NCBI GenBank assembly: GCA_018242215.1
Contig: JAFECG010000019.1
Span: 483,994 to 547,993 of the forward strand
Direction: 5' to 3'
Origin: Pseudomonadota bacterium
Lineage (GTDB): Bacteria > Pseudomonadota > Alphaproteobacteria > Rhizobiales > Hyphomicrobiaceae
Length of the DNA: 64,000 nucleotides
Of the stretch, positions 25,601-34,727 are shown one piece after another. The position numbers and the translations under genes were made by a program. The notes below the pieces were generated by a model. It saw only the letters and a list, made by a program, of their open reading frames with translations, had not been told where the DNA came from and did no database searches. Positions within the stretch are counted from its first letter, which is position 1. Each line of letters starts with the position of its first letter.

Positions 25601-26953
25601 ATGGCACGGCGATATTTCGGGACCGACGGCATTCGCGGACTTGCCAATCGTCACCCGATGACGTCGGAGATCGCGCTAAAAGTCGGCATGGCAGCCGGCA
25701 CTGTTTTCCGGTCGGGAACGCATCGCCATCGCGTCGTCATCGGCAAGGATACGCGCCTTTCCGGCTACATGCTGGAAGCGGCGCTGATGTCCGGCTTCAC
25801 CGCGGTCGGAATGGATGTTTTTCTGCTGGGTCCGATGCCGACGCCAGCGGTCGCCATGCTGACTCGCTCGCTGCGCGCGGATCTCGGCGTGATGCTGTCG
25901 GCGTCTCATAATCCGTCGAACGACAACGGCATCAAGCTTTTCGATCCGGACGGCTACAAGCTCTCTGACGAGATGGAGCAGCAGATCGAAGAACTGATCG
26001 AGGCCGATAGCCGGACGCTGCTTGTCGATGCCGAACGCATCGGCCGGGCGACGCGGGTCGAGAGCGCGCAGGAGCGCTATATCGAATTCGCCAAACGGAC
26101 GATGCCGAAGCAGCTCCGCCTCGCGGGCCTCAGGATCGTTATCGATTGCGCCAACGGAGCCGCCTACAAAGCGGCGCCGGAAGCTTTGTGGGAACTCGGC
26201 GCGGAAGTCATCAAGATCGGTGTCGAGCCGAACGGTCAAAACATCAACCTGAATTGCGGCTCCACGCATCCGCAGACGCTCATAGACAAAGTGAAGGAGC
26301 TTCGTGCCGATATTGGCATCGCGCTCGACGGAGATGCCGACCGCGTGGTGATCGTCGATGAGAAGGGCGAGCTTGTCGACGGCGATCAGTTGATGGCCGT
26401 GATCGCAGAAAGCTGGCACCGGACGGGCAAGCTGACGGCCGGGGGCATCGTCGCCACGGTCATGAGCAATCTCGGTCTCGAGCGGTATCTGAGGTCCATC
26501 GGGCTGACGCTGGCGCGGACGCCGGTCGGCGACCGTTACGTCACTGAGCACATGCGCAAGCACGGCTACAACGTCGGCGGCGAGCAGTCGGGCCATATCG
26601 TGCTCTCCGATTTCACGACGACCGGTGACGGACTAGTCTCGGCGCTTCAAATTCTGGCCTGCGTCGTCGCGACCGGAAAGACGGTATCGGAGGTGTGCAA
26701 TCGCTTCCGGCCGCTGCCGCAGATTTTGCAAAACGTTCGTTATGCGAGCGGGCAGCCGCTCGAAGACACCCGCGTCGTCAAGGCAATCGAAGGTGCTAAG
26801 GCGCGACTCGGCGAGAACGGTCGTCTCGTCATCCGGCCGTCGGGCACCGAGCCCGTCATTCGCGTGATGGCTGAAGGGGATGACGAGAAGGTTGTCTCGA
26901 GCATCGTTGGCGATATCGTCGACGCGGTGAAGTCGGCCGCCGCCGCCGCGTGA
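25601..26953 (+). CDS. glmM: phosphoglucosamine mutase GlmM
   Basis: GlmM (450 residues) interconverts glucosamine-6-phosphate and glucosamine-1-phosphate on the way to UDP-GlcNAc for peptidoglycan and lipopolysaccharide. ATG 25601 is preceded by GGAGG at 25591-25595 and gives [20 protein letters not shown]. The active-site loop [15 protein letters not shown] carries Ser102, which is phosphorylated during catalysis. The metal loop is [13 protein letters not shown], the sugar loop GGEQSGHIV and the phosphate loop [14 protein letters not shown]. Its pairing with ftsH-folP is conserved in many bacteria. Confidence 0.97.
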   Translation: MARRYFGTDGIRGLANRHPMTSEIALKVGMAAGTVFRSGTHRHRVVIGKDTRLSGYMLEAALMSGFTAVGMDVFLLGPMPTPAVAMLTRSLRADLGVMLSASHNPSNDNGIKLFDPDGYKLSDEMEQQIEELIEADSRTLLVDAERIGRATRVESAQERYIEFAKRTMPKQLRLAGLRIVIDCANGAAYKAAPEALWELGAEVIKIGVEPNGQNINLNCGSTHPQTLIDKVKELRADIGIALDGDADRVVIVDEKGELVDGDQLMAVIAESWHRTGKLTAGGIVATVMSNLGLERYLRSIGLTLARTPVGDRYVTEHMRKHGYNVGGEQSGHIVLSDFTTTGDGLVSALQILACVVATGKTVSEVCNRFRPLPQILQNVRYASGQPLEDTRVVKAIEGAKARLGENGRLVIRPSGTEPVIRVMAEGDDEKVVSSIVGDIVDAVKSAAAAA

Positions 26954-26971
26954 TCGCCACAGCCCTCAAGT

Positions 26972-27050
26972 GTCATCCGCGGGCTCGTCCCGAGATCCAT
27001 TTTCGTCTGTGTATATGTCAATGGATTCCCGGCATGCAGCCGAGGATGAC
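26972..27050. repeat. intergenic imperfect inverted repeat, copy 1
   Basis: GTCATCCGCGGGCTCG...GAGATCCATT is mirrored by AATGGATTCCCGG...GAGGATGAC, giving a 79-base imperfect palindrome downstream of glmM. A second, larger element with the same ends (GTCATCC ... GGATGAC and inner GGATCCA/TGGATCC) is at 55644-55788. This layout resembles the dispersed intergenic palindromes common in Rhizobiales genomes. It may also act as a weak terminator for glmM. Confidence 0.65.
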
Positions 27051-27119
27051 CGATGCGTGGTTCAATATTTACTTTTCGTTAGGGCTCGGGGCCGTGGGCG
27101 TTCCGCAATCCAACGGCAA

Positions 27120-27134
27120 TTAATGCTCCCTTAA
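27120..27134. promoter_or_regulatory. candidate CtrA box upstream of an outer-membrane protein gene
   Basis: TTAATGCTCCCTTAA is an exact TTAA-N7-TTAA site, 80 bases before the ATG of the beta-barrel gene at 27214. CtrA controls surface and cell-cycle genes in Alphaproteobacteria, and outer-membrane protein genes are plausible targets. Confidence 0.5.
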
Positions 27135-27213
27135 GCACTCTCGGCAATATTCGGGACCGGCTTTTGTGTTGCCCGGCGCACCCGCGCTGGATCGACACCT
27201 ATAGGGATCCCGC

Positions 27214-27999
27214 ATGTTCCTTGCGCGCAAAGTACCGTTTCTCAGCGCTGCACTTGTCGTCGGGAGCGCCGTCGGCGCGTCTGCTGCCGACCTCGGCTCA
27301 CCCGATCTCAATACGGCACCGGCCTTGGCGCCAACGCCCGCTTTCACGTACAAATGGTATTTGCGCGCCGACGGCGGATATAGCTGGTATCCGACGCCCG
27401 ACATGACCCTCGGTGATTTCGACAATCACAATACGAAGCAGAGCGGCGCTTGGACGGTCGGTGGCGGCATCGGCCAATATTACGCCTGGGGCTTTCGCGG
27501 CGACATCACCGTCGATCATATGTTCGACGCGACGAACGAAAGCGATTTCGACTTCGGTTCGACGAAGGTGGACTTCAACAGCACCGTCGTTCTCGCCAAC
27601 CTCTATTACGAATTCAATCGCGGCGGCCGCTTCGTTCCGTATATCGGCGGCGGAATTGGCTGGGCGCACAACCAGACGAACTCAGGGTCGGTGATCGACG
27701 GCGGTATCGCATCGTCATATCTCGGACAATCGACCGACAACTTCGCAGCGGCTGCGATGGCCGGTATCTCGTGGAAGCTATGGGGCGGCCGCGACATGTA
27801 CGTTTCGAGCGCAAAGGACGATGAGCCGGTCGAGATCAATACCGGACACGCCGTCTACCTCGATTTTGGATACCGCTTTCTCTATCTCGGCGATGCCAAG
27901 ACGGTGGCCTTCGATGCCGATGGAGAGACCGCAGCTGAAAAGCTGAAAGAAATCACCGCGCACCAGTTCCGTATCGGTGTGCGTTACGATCTGAATTAG
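27214..27999 (+). CDS. outer-membrane beta-barrel protein (Omp25/OmpA-barrel-like)
   Basis: A 261-residue protein with an N-terminal signal peptide (LSAALVVGSAVGASAADLG) followed by alternating-hydrophobic strands typical of an eight-stranded porin-like barrel. Examples are WYLRADGGYSWYP, GAWTVGGGIGQYYAWGFRGD, VVLANLYYEFN and FVPYIGGGIGWAHNQ, with the C-terminal strand HQFRIGVRYDLN. It belongs to the alphaproteobacterial surface-antigen-like barrel proteins; the specific role is unknown. A CtrA-type site lies upstream. A related barrel gene follows after about 275 bases. Confidence 0.85.
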   Translation: MFLARKVPFLSAALVVGSAVGASAADLGSPDLNTAPALAPTPAFTYKWYLRADGGYSWYPTPDMTLGDFDNHNTKQSGAWTVGGGIGQYYAWGFRGDITVDHMFDATNESDFDFGSTKVDFNSTVVLANLYYEFNRGGRFVPYIGGGIGWAHNQTNSGSVIDGGIASSYLGQSTDNFAAAAMAGISWKLWGGRDMYVSSAKDDEPVEINTGHAVYLDFGYRFLYLGDAKTVAFDADGETAAEKLKEITAHQFRIGVRYDLN

Positions 28000-28134
28000 G
28001 TTTGCTGGTTCGGATGCGTTGAAGTGCGGAAGTTGCGTCGAGTGCAGGCGCTGTTGCGTCTGCTCGCGTTTGAAATGCCAAAAGGTGTGGTTCGTTCTGC
28101 GGTGTTTCGCGTTCGCGTGTCCACGTAAAGCGTC

Positions 28135-28159
28135 GTGCGCTCCTCTCGGAGGAGCGCAC
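28135..28159. other. strong 10-bp hairpin between two barrel genes
   Basis: GTGCGCTCCT (28135-28144) pairs perfectly with AGGAGCGCAC (28150-28159) around a five-base loop. No T-run follows on the plus strand and no A-run precedes it, so it is not a standard terminator. It lies about 117 bases before the next start codon, so it could be an mRNA leader structure or a processing site. Confidence 0.5.
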
Positions 28160-28275
28160 AGGACACCGACCGGAACTCGTTCTTCCCTCCCTAGGCTTTG
28201 TTAGCGCAAGCGTAGCGTTGAGCAGAGTCTTCAAGTGGCGCGCGTCATGTGCAGCGCCGATATCAAGGGGCGGGG

Positions 28276-29181
28276 ATGATGAAATCTGCGGGATCGTGGA
28301 TTGCGATAGGATGTGCGCTGGCTTTCTGTGCGGCGCCTGCGATGGCTGCCGACTGGGGTGGCATCAAGGACATGGGCGGCGGTGTTCCTATCCCCGTTCC
28401 GGCACCCGCGCCGGTGCCGACGTATGACGCGGATTCCGATTGGTATGTTGGGCTGGAGCTTGGCGGAAACCTGCTGACGGATGCGACGATCAGAGATTCC
28501 GATCCCAACATGCCCGTGAGAGGCGGCAGCGATATCCCAATGTCGCCGACATTAGGTCTGATGTTCGGTCGCTATATCACACCGTCGCTCAGATGGGAGA
28601 TCGCGGTCGATTATACGCCGAACACAGATCTCACAAATGGCGGAACGATGCTTTACGAAGAATCTGTTTCGGCGCCGAATAGCGGTGGCACGACCGATTC
28701 AATGAACTACGGAATTGCGCGCGCTGACACGGTCAAACTATCACGCACGACGGCGCTTTTTAATTTGCTCTACGACATTCCGACGGGCACTCGCTTCACG
28801 CCGTACGTTGGTGGCGGTTTTGGCTTTTCTTGGCGACGGCTTCAGCGGAGCTATACGGAAAGCGCTACTTGTAGCCAAACTGCTGACTTTTCGGGTCTTC
28901 CTGTTAGCTGTCCGGTAACGGGCAATCCCGCACTTCCAACTTCGCCTGCGACAATCCACGGCTCCAGTTCCAAAAACCAAATCAACGTGGCTGCGGCTGT
29001 TCAGGCGGGCATCGCGACAAACATTACCGACCAGATCATCTGGGACAACGGCTGGCAGATGCTTTGGGAAAGCGGCGGAATCTCCATCGATGGAGATTCT
29101 ATTTCCGGCGATAATCGCCTTACCTTCAAGGACTCCGTCCTGCAGCAGTTCCGCTCGGGTCTTCGTATTAAGTTCGATTAG
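28276..29181 (+). CDS. outer-membrane beta-barrel protein
   Basis: The protein has 301 residues from ATG 28276, which follows AAGGGG by five bases; a second ATG is adjacent. A signal peptide (cleavage near AMAADWGG) and a proline-rich start (PIPVPAPAPVP) precede barrel strands such as WYVGLELGGNLL, TLGLMFGRYI, WEIAVDYTPN, FTPYVGGGFGFSW and the C-terminal LQQFRSGLRIKFD. It is similar in plan to the barrel at 27214 but with longer loops and two cysteines (ATCSQ, VSCPV). It ends in a strong terminator. Ligand or role unknown. Confidence 0.83.
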   Translation: MMKSAGSWIAIGCALAFCAAPAMAADWGGIKDMGGGVPIPVPAPAPVPTYDADSDWYVGLELGGNLLTDATIRDSDPNMPVRGGSDIPMSPTLGLMFGRYITPSLRWEIAVDYTPNTDLTNGGTMLYEESVSAPNSGGTTDSMNYGIARADTVKLSRTTALFNLLYDIPTGTRFTPYVGGGFGFSWRRLQRSYTESATCSQTADFSGLPVSCPVTGNPALPTSPATIHGSSSKNQINVAAAVQAGIATNITDQIIWDNGWQMLWESGGISIDGDSISGDNRLTFKDSVLQQFRSGLRIKFD

Positions 29182-29214
29182 AAAGCGTGCACCCTTGTGT
29201 TGCTTTGGTGCCGA

Positions 29215-29243
29215 AAGGCGGTCGCTTGCGACCGCCTTTTTCT
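29215..29243 (+). terminator. rho-independent terminator after the second barrel gene
   Basis: AAGGCGGTCG (29215-29224) and CGACCGCCTT (29229-29238) form a 10-bp stem with a four-base loop, running into TTTTTCTTT. It begins 33 bases after the stop codon. Confidence 0.88.
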
Positions 29244-29272
29244 TTATGGCGGCGCCATGCTAAGAGGCGCGG

Positions 29273-30436
29273 ATGCTCAAACCTCCGAAGCCCATAACGA
29301 AGCCGAAAAGGCCGTTCTTTTCGTCCGGTCCGTGCGCGAAGCGTCCGGGATGGCAGCCTGACGCACTGGGCGGCGCCCTTGTCGGGCGGTCGCACCGTTC
29401 GGAGGATGGCCGTGCGCGATTGAAGCTTGCCGTCACGTGGTCGCGCGACATACTCCGGCTGCCTGCAGGATACGAGGTTGCTATTGTTCCGGGCTCCGAC
29501 ACAGGCGCGTTCGAACTCGCGATGTGGAACCTCCTCGGTGCGCGCGGCGTCGATCTTCTGGCGTGGGATGTTTTCGGACGAAACTGGCTGCGCGATGCAA
29601 CGGCTGAGTTGAAGCTTGCCGATCTGCGCACGTTCGAAGCCGAGGCGGGACATCTTCCGGATCTCTCGAAGGTCGACTTTTCGCGGGACGTGCTGTTCAC
29701 ATGGAACGGCACGACGACGGGCGTCAGGATCCCCAACGCCGACTGGATCGCAGACGACCGTGGCGGTCTCGTCATCTGCGATGCGACTTCGGCGCTTTTC
29801 GCGGAGGATATCGATTTCAATAAGATCGACGTGCTCACGTATTCCTGGCAGAAGGCGCTCGGCGGAGAGGGTGCGCATGGCATGATTATCATGTCGCCGC
29901 GCGCGCTTGATCGTCTGGCCTCTTATCGGCCGCCATGGCCGGTGCCGAAGCTCTTCCGGCTGACGAATTCGGATGGCATTCTTCGTGGCGTCTTCGAGGG
30001 CGTAACGATCAATACGCCGTCAATGCTCTGCGTCGAGGATTATCTCGACGCGCTCGGTTGGGTGGATGAGATTGGCGGCCTCGACGGCGCCATCGCACGG
30101 GCGCGGGCCAATGCATCGGCGCTTTACGACTGGATCGACCGGACGGATTGGGTGGAACCGCTCGCTGTCGCTCCCGCCACGCGATCGCATACCTCTGTCG
30201 CGATGCGCTTCGCCGCTCCTGACCTGATCGAGAGATCGGAAAGTGTCCGGCTCGACATCATGCGTGGAATGGTAAGGCTCCTCGAGGGCGACGGCGCGGT
30301 ATTCGATATCGCGGCGTATCGCGGCATGCCTGCGGGCCTTCGGGTCTGGTGCGGCACGACCATCGAGACGCAGGACATCGTGGCGCTTCTCCCATGGCTC
30401 GATTGGGCTTATGCGGAAGCCCGTTCCGTCATGTGA
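29273..30436 (+). CDS. serC: phosphoserine aminotransferase SerC
   Basis: SerC (387 residues) transfers an amino group to 3-phosphohydroxypyruvate in serine synthesis, with pyridoxal phosphate as cofactor. It starts KPITKPKRPFFSSGPCAKRP, as in the alphaproteobacterial/archaeal-type SerC. The cofactor region includes VTWSRDI, VPGSDTGAFELAMWNLLG, LFTWNGTTTGVR and VICDATSALFAEDI. The Schiff-base lysine is Lys194 in VLTYSWQKALGGEGAHGM. In many relatives serA follows; here it does not, so serA must be elsewhere. Confidence 0.93.
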   Translation: MLKPPKPITKPKRPFFSSGPCAKRPGWQPDALGGALVGRSHRSEDGRARLKLAVTWSRDILRLPAGYEVAIVPGSDTGAFELAMWNLLGARGVDLLAWDVFGRNWLRDATAELKLADLRTFEAEAGHLPDLSKVDFSRDVLFTWNGTTTGVRIPNADWIADDRGGLVICDATSALFAEDIDFNKIDVLTYSWQKALGGEGAHGMIIMSPRALDRLASYRPPWPVPKLFRLTNSDGILRGVFEGVTINTPSMLCVEDYLDALGWVDEIGGLDGAIARARANASALYDWIDRTDWVEPLAVAPATRSHTSVAMRFAAPDLIERSESVRLDIMRGMVRLLEGDGAVFDIAAYRGMPAGLRVWCGTTIETQDIVALLPWLDWAYAEARSVM

Positions 30437-30603
30437 CGCGGACCTGAAATTCCTGCGATCCATCGCGCAATCTGGTTAAAACCGGCCGTGTCAATGCCTT
30501 TTTCTCGCACCGTCCATCGGCCATACTCCGCGGCGTCTGCCGGCTCGGCAGGGACAGCACCTTCCCGACTCGTCCCGAATGTTCGAACAGAGGTTACAGC
30601 AAG

Positions 30604-32280
30604 ATGCGCCTTGTCTTAGCGGCAGCTTTTTGGGCCGCCTTTTGCCTGAATGCTTTTGGGGCGCAGGTTTCGGCAGATTCAACCGTCGACGCCGTTACAG
30701 TTTTCCTGTCCGGAGCGGAAGTGACGCGCCTTGCGAAGGTCCATCTCGACAAGGGCGAGCACACCATTGTCGTGCGTGATCTGCCCGCAGGTGCCGTGCC
30801 GGGTTCGATCCGGGTTGAAGGCCGAGCTACGGGCAAGCTCGACATCGGATCGGTAGACTCGGCGACGAAGCTTTTGCAGCGTGCCGAAAGCGAGGCGACC
30901 GACGCACAGCGCAAGGTTCTGGAAAGCCGAATTCAGACGCTGAAGGATCAGAAGACGACGGTGGCCGCGCAGGCGCAAGCGGCCAAGACACAGAAGAAGC
31001 TCATTTCCAATCTGGCGCAGCTTCCGACGCGGCCGGCATCGCAATCAGAGCCTGCGACTTCGGTTGACGACTGGACGAAAATTTTGGGCTTCATCACCCA
31101 AGCTTCGGCGGACGCAGGCAAGCTGGCACTCGATGCCGAGCAGAAGACACGCGATCTCGATCGGCAGATCGCCGACGCCAATGTCCAGCTTTCCTCGCTC
31201 GCTCCGGCGCGCACCGAGCAGACGGAGGTTCGAATTCACGTCATTGCGCAAAGCCCGCTCGATGCTGACTTGAGCATCCATTATCAGGTTCCCGATGCAC
31301 ACTGGGCACCGCTTTACGATGCGCGACTGGTGACGGGATCCAAGACGGAGCCGCCAAAACTGTCGCTCGATCGGCGCGCGGCCGTGACGCAGCGGTCCGG
31401 CGAAGACTGGACCGGCGTGACGATCGCCCTCTCGACGGCACGGCCGACGGATGGCTCGTCTGCTCCTGACATCGAATCGCAGTTTGTCGATTTCGAACCG
31501 GAGCCGAAGCCGGTTGCGGGGGCGGCCCCTCCGCCCGCGCCCACGCTGATGGCGAAGCGCGCCGCTGCTCCCGAGAATGACGCGATGGCGGAGCTTCTCG
31601 AAAAGCCGGACGTGCCGGTGGCTGCCGAAGAAACCGTTGCCCAACTCAAGACCGCCCCATTCGATGCGACGTTCGAAGTTCCGGGTCGCGTGACGGTTCC
31701 CGGCACCGGGGAGGCGAAGCGCGTGCTTCTCTCGTCGGAAGACATCGAGCCGACGCTCGCCTGTCGCTCGGTTCCGAAACTCGACACGAACGCCTATCTC
31801 TATGCAAACATCAAGATCGCGAAAGGGACGCCGCTCCTGCCGGGGACGGTCTACCTGTTTCGCGATGGAACGTTCGTGGGCACCGGAGATATGCCGCTGT
31901 TGCGGCCCGGCGAAGACCATGACCTTGGCTTTGGCGTTGACGATCAGGTCAAAGTCAAGCATGCGGTGCTGGAGGACAAGCGCGGGGAGACGGGTCTCAT
32001 CTCAACGTCCCATGTCGACAGCCGGAATTTCCAGGTCAACGTGAAAAACATGCACGAACGTGCGATCGACGTCAGGATTCTCGATCGCGTTCCCGTTTCG
32101 CAGAACGACGACATCAAAGTCGAAGCGACCGGCAGGGCATCTCCAGAGGTCCAGGACGTCGACGCGAAGCGCGGCGTTATCGCTTTCGACGCACACCTCG
32201 AGCCTGACGAAGAGAAGATCTTCGAATATGGCTATCGCGTCTCGTGGCCGGCGGCGAAATCCATCGTCTATGGGCCGTGA
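30604..32280 (+). CDS. MuiA-like protein with DUF4140 and DUF4139 regions
   Basis: A 558-residue exported protein with a signal peptide (cleavage near AFGAQVSA). The N-terminal part has DAVTVFLSGAEVTRLAKVHL and VVRDLPAGAVPGSIRVEG, typical of DUF4140. A coiled coil spans about 85-190, and a DUF4139-like beta-rich part follows from about 205, with YQVPDAHWAPLYDARL and AAVTQRSGEDWTGVTIALST. Such proteins are annotated as mucoidy inhibitor MuiA family, though the function is essentially unknown. An inserted Pro/Ala/Glu-rich stretch lies at about 295-340. No partner gene adjoins. Confidence 0.85.
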   Translation: MRLVLAAAFWAAFCLNAFGAQVSADSTVDAVTVFLSGAEVTRLAKVHLDKGEHTIVVRDLPAGAVPGSIRVEGRATGKLDIGSVDSATKLLQRAESEATDAQRKVLESRIQTLKDQKTTVAAQAQAAKTQKKLISNLAQLPTRPASQSEPATSVDDWTKILGFITQASADAGKLALDAEQKTRDLDRQIADANVQLSSLAPARTEQTEVRIHVIAQSPLDADLSIHYQVPDAHWAPLYDARLVTGSKTEPPKLSLDRRAAVTQRSGEDWTGVTIALSTARPTDGSSAPDIESQFVDFEPEPKPVAGAAPPPAPTLMAKRAAAPENDAMAELLEKPDVPVAAEETVAQLKTAPFDATFEVPGRVTVPGTGEAKRVLLSSEDIEPTLACRSVPKLDTNAYLYANIKIAKGTPLLPGTVYLFRDGTFVGTGDMPLLRPGEDHDLGFGVDDQVKVKHAVLEDKRGETGLISTSHVDSRNFQVNVKNMHERAIDVRILDRVPVSQNDDIKVEATGRASPEVQDVDAKRGVIAFDAHLEPDEEKIFEYGYRVSWPAAKSIVYGP

Positions 32281-32378
32281 GGCTTGCGTCTAAGTCCTCG
32301 GTTTCGGTAAGCGGGTAAGCCGCAGGCCCTGGCAATGCCGGGGCCAAATCATGAGAAGGCTGAAAAGGTTTAACGGAA

Positions 32379-33668
32379 ATGGCGAATGTCGTCGTGGTCG
32401 GTGCCCAATGGGGGGACGAAGGCAAGGGCAAGATCGTGGACTGGTTGTCGGAACGCGCCGATGTCGTCGTGCGCTTTCAGGGCGGCCACAACGCCGGGCA
32501 CACGCTCGTCATCGGCGATAAGACGTTCAAGCTTTCGCTGCTGCCGTCCGGTGTCGTGCGGCCCGACAAATTATCGGTCATCGGCAACGGCGTCGTTATC
32601 GATCCGTGGGCGCTCGTCGACGAGATCGGGCGGCTGACGCAGCAGGGCATCGCCATCACGCCGGAGAACCTGCGCATCGCGGAGAACTCGACGTTGATTC
32701 TGCCGCTGCATCGGGAACTCGATGTCGTGCGCGAGGCGGCGGCGGGCACCGAGAAGATCGGGACGACGGGTCGCGGCATCGGTCCCGCCTACGAAGACAA
32801 GGTCGGACGGCGCGCGATCCGGTTCCAGGATCTGGCGTCACCAGCAACGCTTGGGCCGAAGGTCGACCGGCTCCTCGCGCACCACAATGCACTGCGCCGG
32901 GGCCTTGGGCAGCCGGAGGTCTCAAAGGAGAAGCTCATCGCCGAGCTCGTCGAGATCGCCCCCAAGGTTTTGCCTTACGGAGATGTGACGTGGGAGCTTC
33001 TCGACCAGTCATGGCGGCAGGGGAAGCGTATCCTGTTCGAGGGTGCGCAAGGCGCGCTGCTCGACGTTGATCACGGCACGTATCCATACGTCACGTCGTC
33101 GAATACGGTGGCGGCGCAGGCAGCGACGGGGTCGGGCATCGGCCCGCGCCACGTCGGTTATGTGCTGGGCATCGCCAAGGCTTATACGACGCGCGTCGGA
33201 TCGGGGCCTTTTCCTTCGGAATTGACCGATGCGGTTGGCGAGAAGATCGGCGAACGTGGACGCGAGTTCGGCACCGTGACGGGCCGCAAGCGGCGCTGCG
33301 GCTGGTTCGATGCGGTTCTCGTCCGGCAGGTCGCAAAGGTATCGGGGATTGACGGTATCGCGCTGACAAAGCTCGACGTCCTCGATGGCTTCGACACGAT
33401 CCGAATCTGCGTCGGCTACAAGCTCAACGGCGAGCGCCTCGATCGCTTGCCGGCAAGCGCGACCGCACAAGCGGAGATCGAGCCGATCTATGAAGAATTC
33501 GAGGGCTGGTCGGAATCGACGTATGGTGCGCGACGTTGGGCCGATCTGCCGGCGCAGGCGGTGAAGTATGTCCGTCGCGTTGAAGAACTGATCGAGTGCC
33601 CGGTCACGCTTCTCTCGACAAGTCCGGAGCGCGATGACACGATCCTGATGAAAGATCCCTTCATCTGA
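32379..33668 (+). CDS. purA: adenylosuccinate synthetase PurA
   Basis: PurA (429 residues) makes adenylosuccinate from IMP and aspartate with GTP, the first committed step to AMP. The P-loop-like motif [16 protein letters not shown] at residues 6-21 is diagnostic. Also visible are [48 protein letters not shown] and [16 protein letters not shown]. The length is standard for bacteria. The gap from the previous gene is about 100 bases, enough for its own promoter, though none was assigned. Confidence 0.97.
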   Translation: MANVVVVGAQWGDEGKGKIVDWLSERADVVVRFQGGHNAGHTLVIGDKTFKLSLLPSGVVRPDKLSVIGNGVVIDPWALVDEIGRLTQQGIAITPENLRIAENSTLILPLHRELDVVREAAAGTEKIGTTGRGIGPAYEDKVGRRAIRFQDLASPATLGPKVDRLLAHHNALRRGLGQPEVSKEKLIAELVEIAPKVLPYGDVTWELLDQSWRQGKRILFEGAQGALLDVDHGTYPYVTSSNTVAAQAATGSGIGPRHVGYVLGIAKAYTTRVGSGPFPSELTDAVGEKIGERGREFGTVTGRKRRCGWFDAVLVRQVAKVSGIDGIALTKLDVLDGFDTIRICVGYKLNGERLDRLPASATAQAEIEPIYEEFEGWSESTYGARRWADLPAQAVKYVRRVEELIECPVTLLSTSPERDDTILMKDPFI

Positions 33669-33699
33669 TCTGAGGGGTTACGACGCGGGGGCGGATCCG

Positions 33700-34494
33700 A
33701 TGTTTTTCATCGCGTCGAAAGTCGTCTTCTTCTGCATTCAGCCGTCGAGTCTCGCTTTTTTTGGCGTTCTCGGCGGTGCATTGCTCCTCAGGTCTTTTCC
33801 CGCATGGGGACGGCGTTTCCTCTATGCCGGTCTCGGGATCATCGTGCTTTTTGGGTTTCTTCCGGGCGGAAATATTCTGGTACTGCCGCTAGAAGAGCGG
33901 TTCGGATCGCATGTGCCGGGGATACCGCAGGAGAAGGTCAGCGGAATCATTCTGCTCGGAGGGTTCGAGGACATCTCGGTGACGAACGCGCGCGGCGGTC
34001 TTGCCCTCAATGAAGCAGCCGAGCGGTTGACGGAGACATTGCGCCTCGCCCGTGCGCTTCCCGACGCGAAAGTGATTTTTACCGGCGGTAGCGGATCGCT
34101 CCTTGGCGGCGAAGGCATCGCAAGCGCGGTCCGGCAGTTTCTGATCGACGCCGGCATTGCACCGGATCGCATCCTTGTCGAGAACAACTCGCGCAACACT
34201 TATGAAAATGCGACGTTCACCAAAGCGCTTGTGAAGCCCACCGTCTCAGATCGCTGGCTTCTGGTGACGTCGGCCTATCACATGCCGCGGTCGATCGGTG
34301 TGTTCCGGAAAGTGGGCTTCGACGTGATCCCCTATCCGGTCGATTTCCGCACGCGCGACTGGGGCGATGCCTTCCGTCCGTTCGACAGTTTCGCTGCGGG
34401 ACTACAACGCACGGATCTCGCCGCAAAAGAATGGATCGGTTTGGTCGCCTATTGGCTGACGGGTCGCAGCTCCGCTCTTTTTCCGGGCCCCTGA
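33700..34494 (+). CDS. YdcF/ElyC-family (DUF218) envelope protein
   Basis: A 264-residue inner-membrane protein with two N-terminal hydrophobic segments (about 3-26 and 38-62) and a DUF218 domain: VSGIILLGGFEDIS, LPDAKVIFTGGSGSLLGGEG, ILVENNSRNTYENATF and WLLVTSAYHMPRSIGVFRK. E. coli ElyC and SanA relatives affect envelope integrity and use of the undecaprenyl carrier. The catalytic activity is not established. It follows purA by 31 bases. Confidence 0.88.
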   Translation: MFFIASKVVFFCIQPSSLAFFGVLGGALLLRSFPAWGRRFLYAGLGIIVLFGFLPGGNILVLPLEERFGSHVPGIPQEKVSGIILLGGFEDISVTNARGGLALNEAAERLTETLRLARALPDAKVIFTGGSGSLLGGEGIASAVRQFLIDAGIAPDRILVENNSRNTYENATFTKALVKPTVSDRWLLVTSAYHMPRSIGVFRKVGFDVIPYPVDFRTRDWGDAFRPFDSFAAGLQRTDLAAKEWIGLVAYWLTGRSSALFPGP

Positions 34495-34636
34495 GTTCTT
34501 CCGTTCAATATCCGCACCCCATCTGCCGTTGTGCGCCGCACGCTGACGAAGCGTCGCCGTCGCATTTTTTCGAGGCTGGAACAAACATCACGCGAGCACT
34601 GTTTGAAGAAGCGAGACATCGGTGAGGAGATCTGCG

Positions 34637-34711
34637 GTGCATGAGATCATCTATCTTATCGGACTGATCGTGGTCATTTCATTTCTTCTAAGTCTGCTGG
34701 GTTTTCGGTGA
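34637..34711 (+). CDS. 24-aa single-pass membrane mini-protein
   Basis: GTG 34637 is seven bases after GAGGAG (34624-34629) and opens a 24-codon frame, MHEIIYLIGLIVVISFLLSL then LGFR, ending at TGA 34709-34711. The peptide is one hydrophobic helix with a short polar N-terminus and a positive C-terminus, a typical mini membrane protein. It is followed after 13-16 bases by a larger membrane-protein gene with its own GGAGA, so the two may be co-expressed. Too short for family assignment, but the ribosome site and composition support translation. Confidence 0.65.
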   Translation: MHEIIYLIGLIVVISFLLSLLGFR

Positions 34712-34727
34712 TCAGGGAGAAGCGGTG

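Noticed and set aside
32281-32378. Hairpin-like GC-rich segment between the MuiA-like gene and purA
   Set aside because: The possible GGCCC/GGGCC stem lacks a T-run and has mismatches, so it was not called a terminator.
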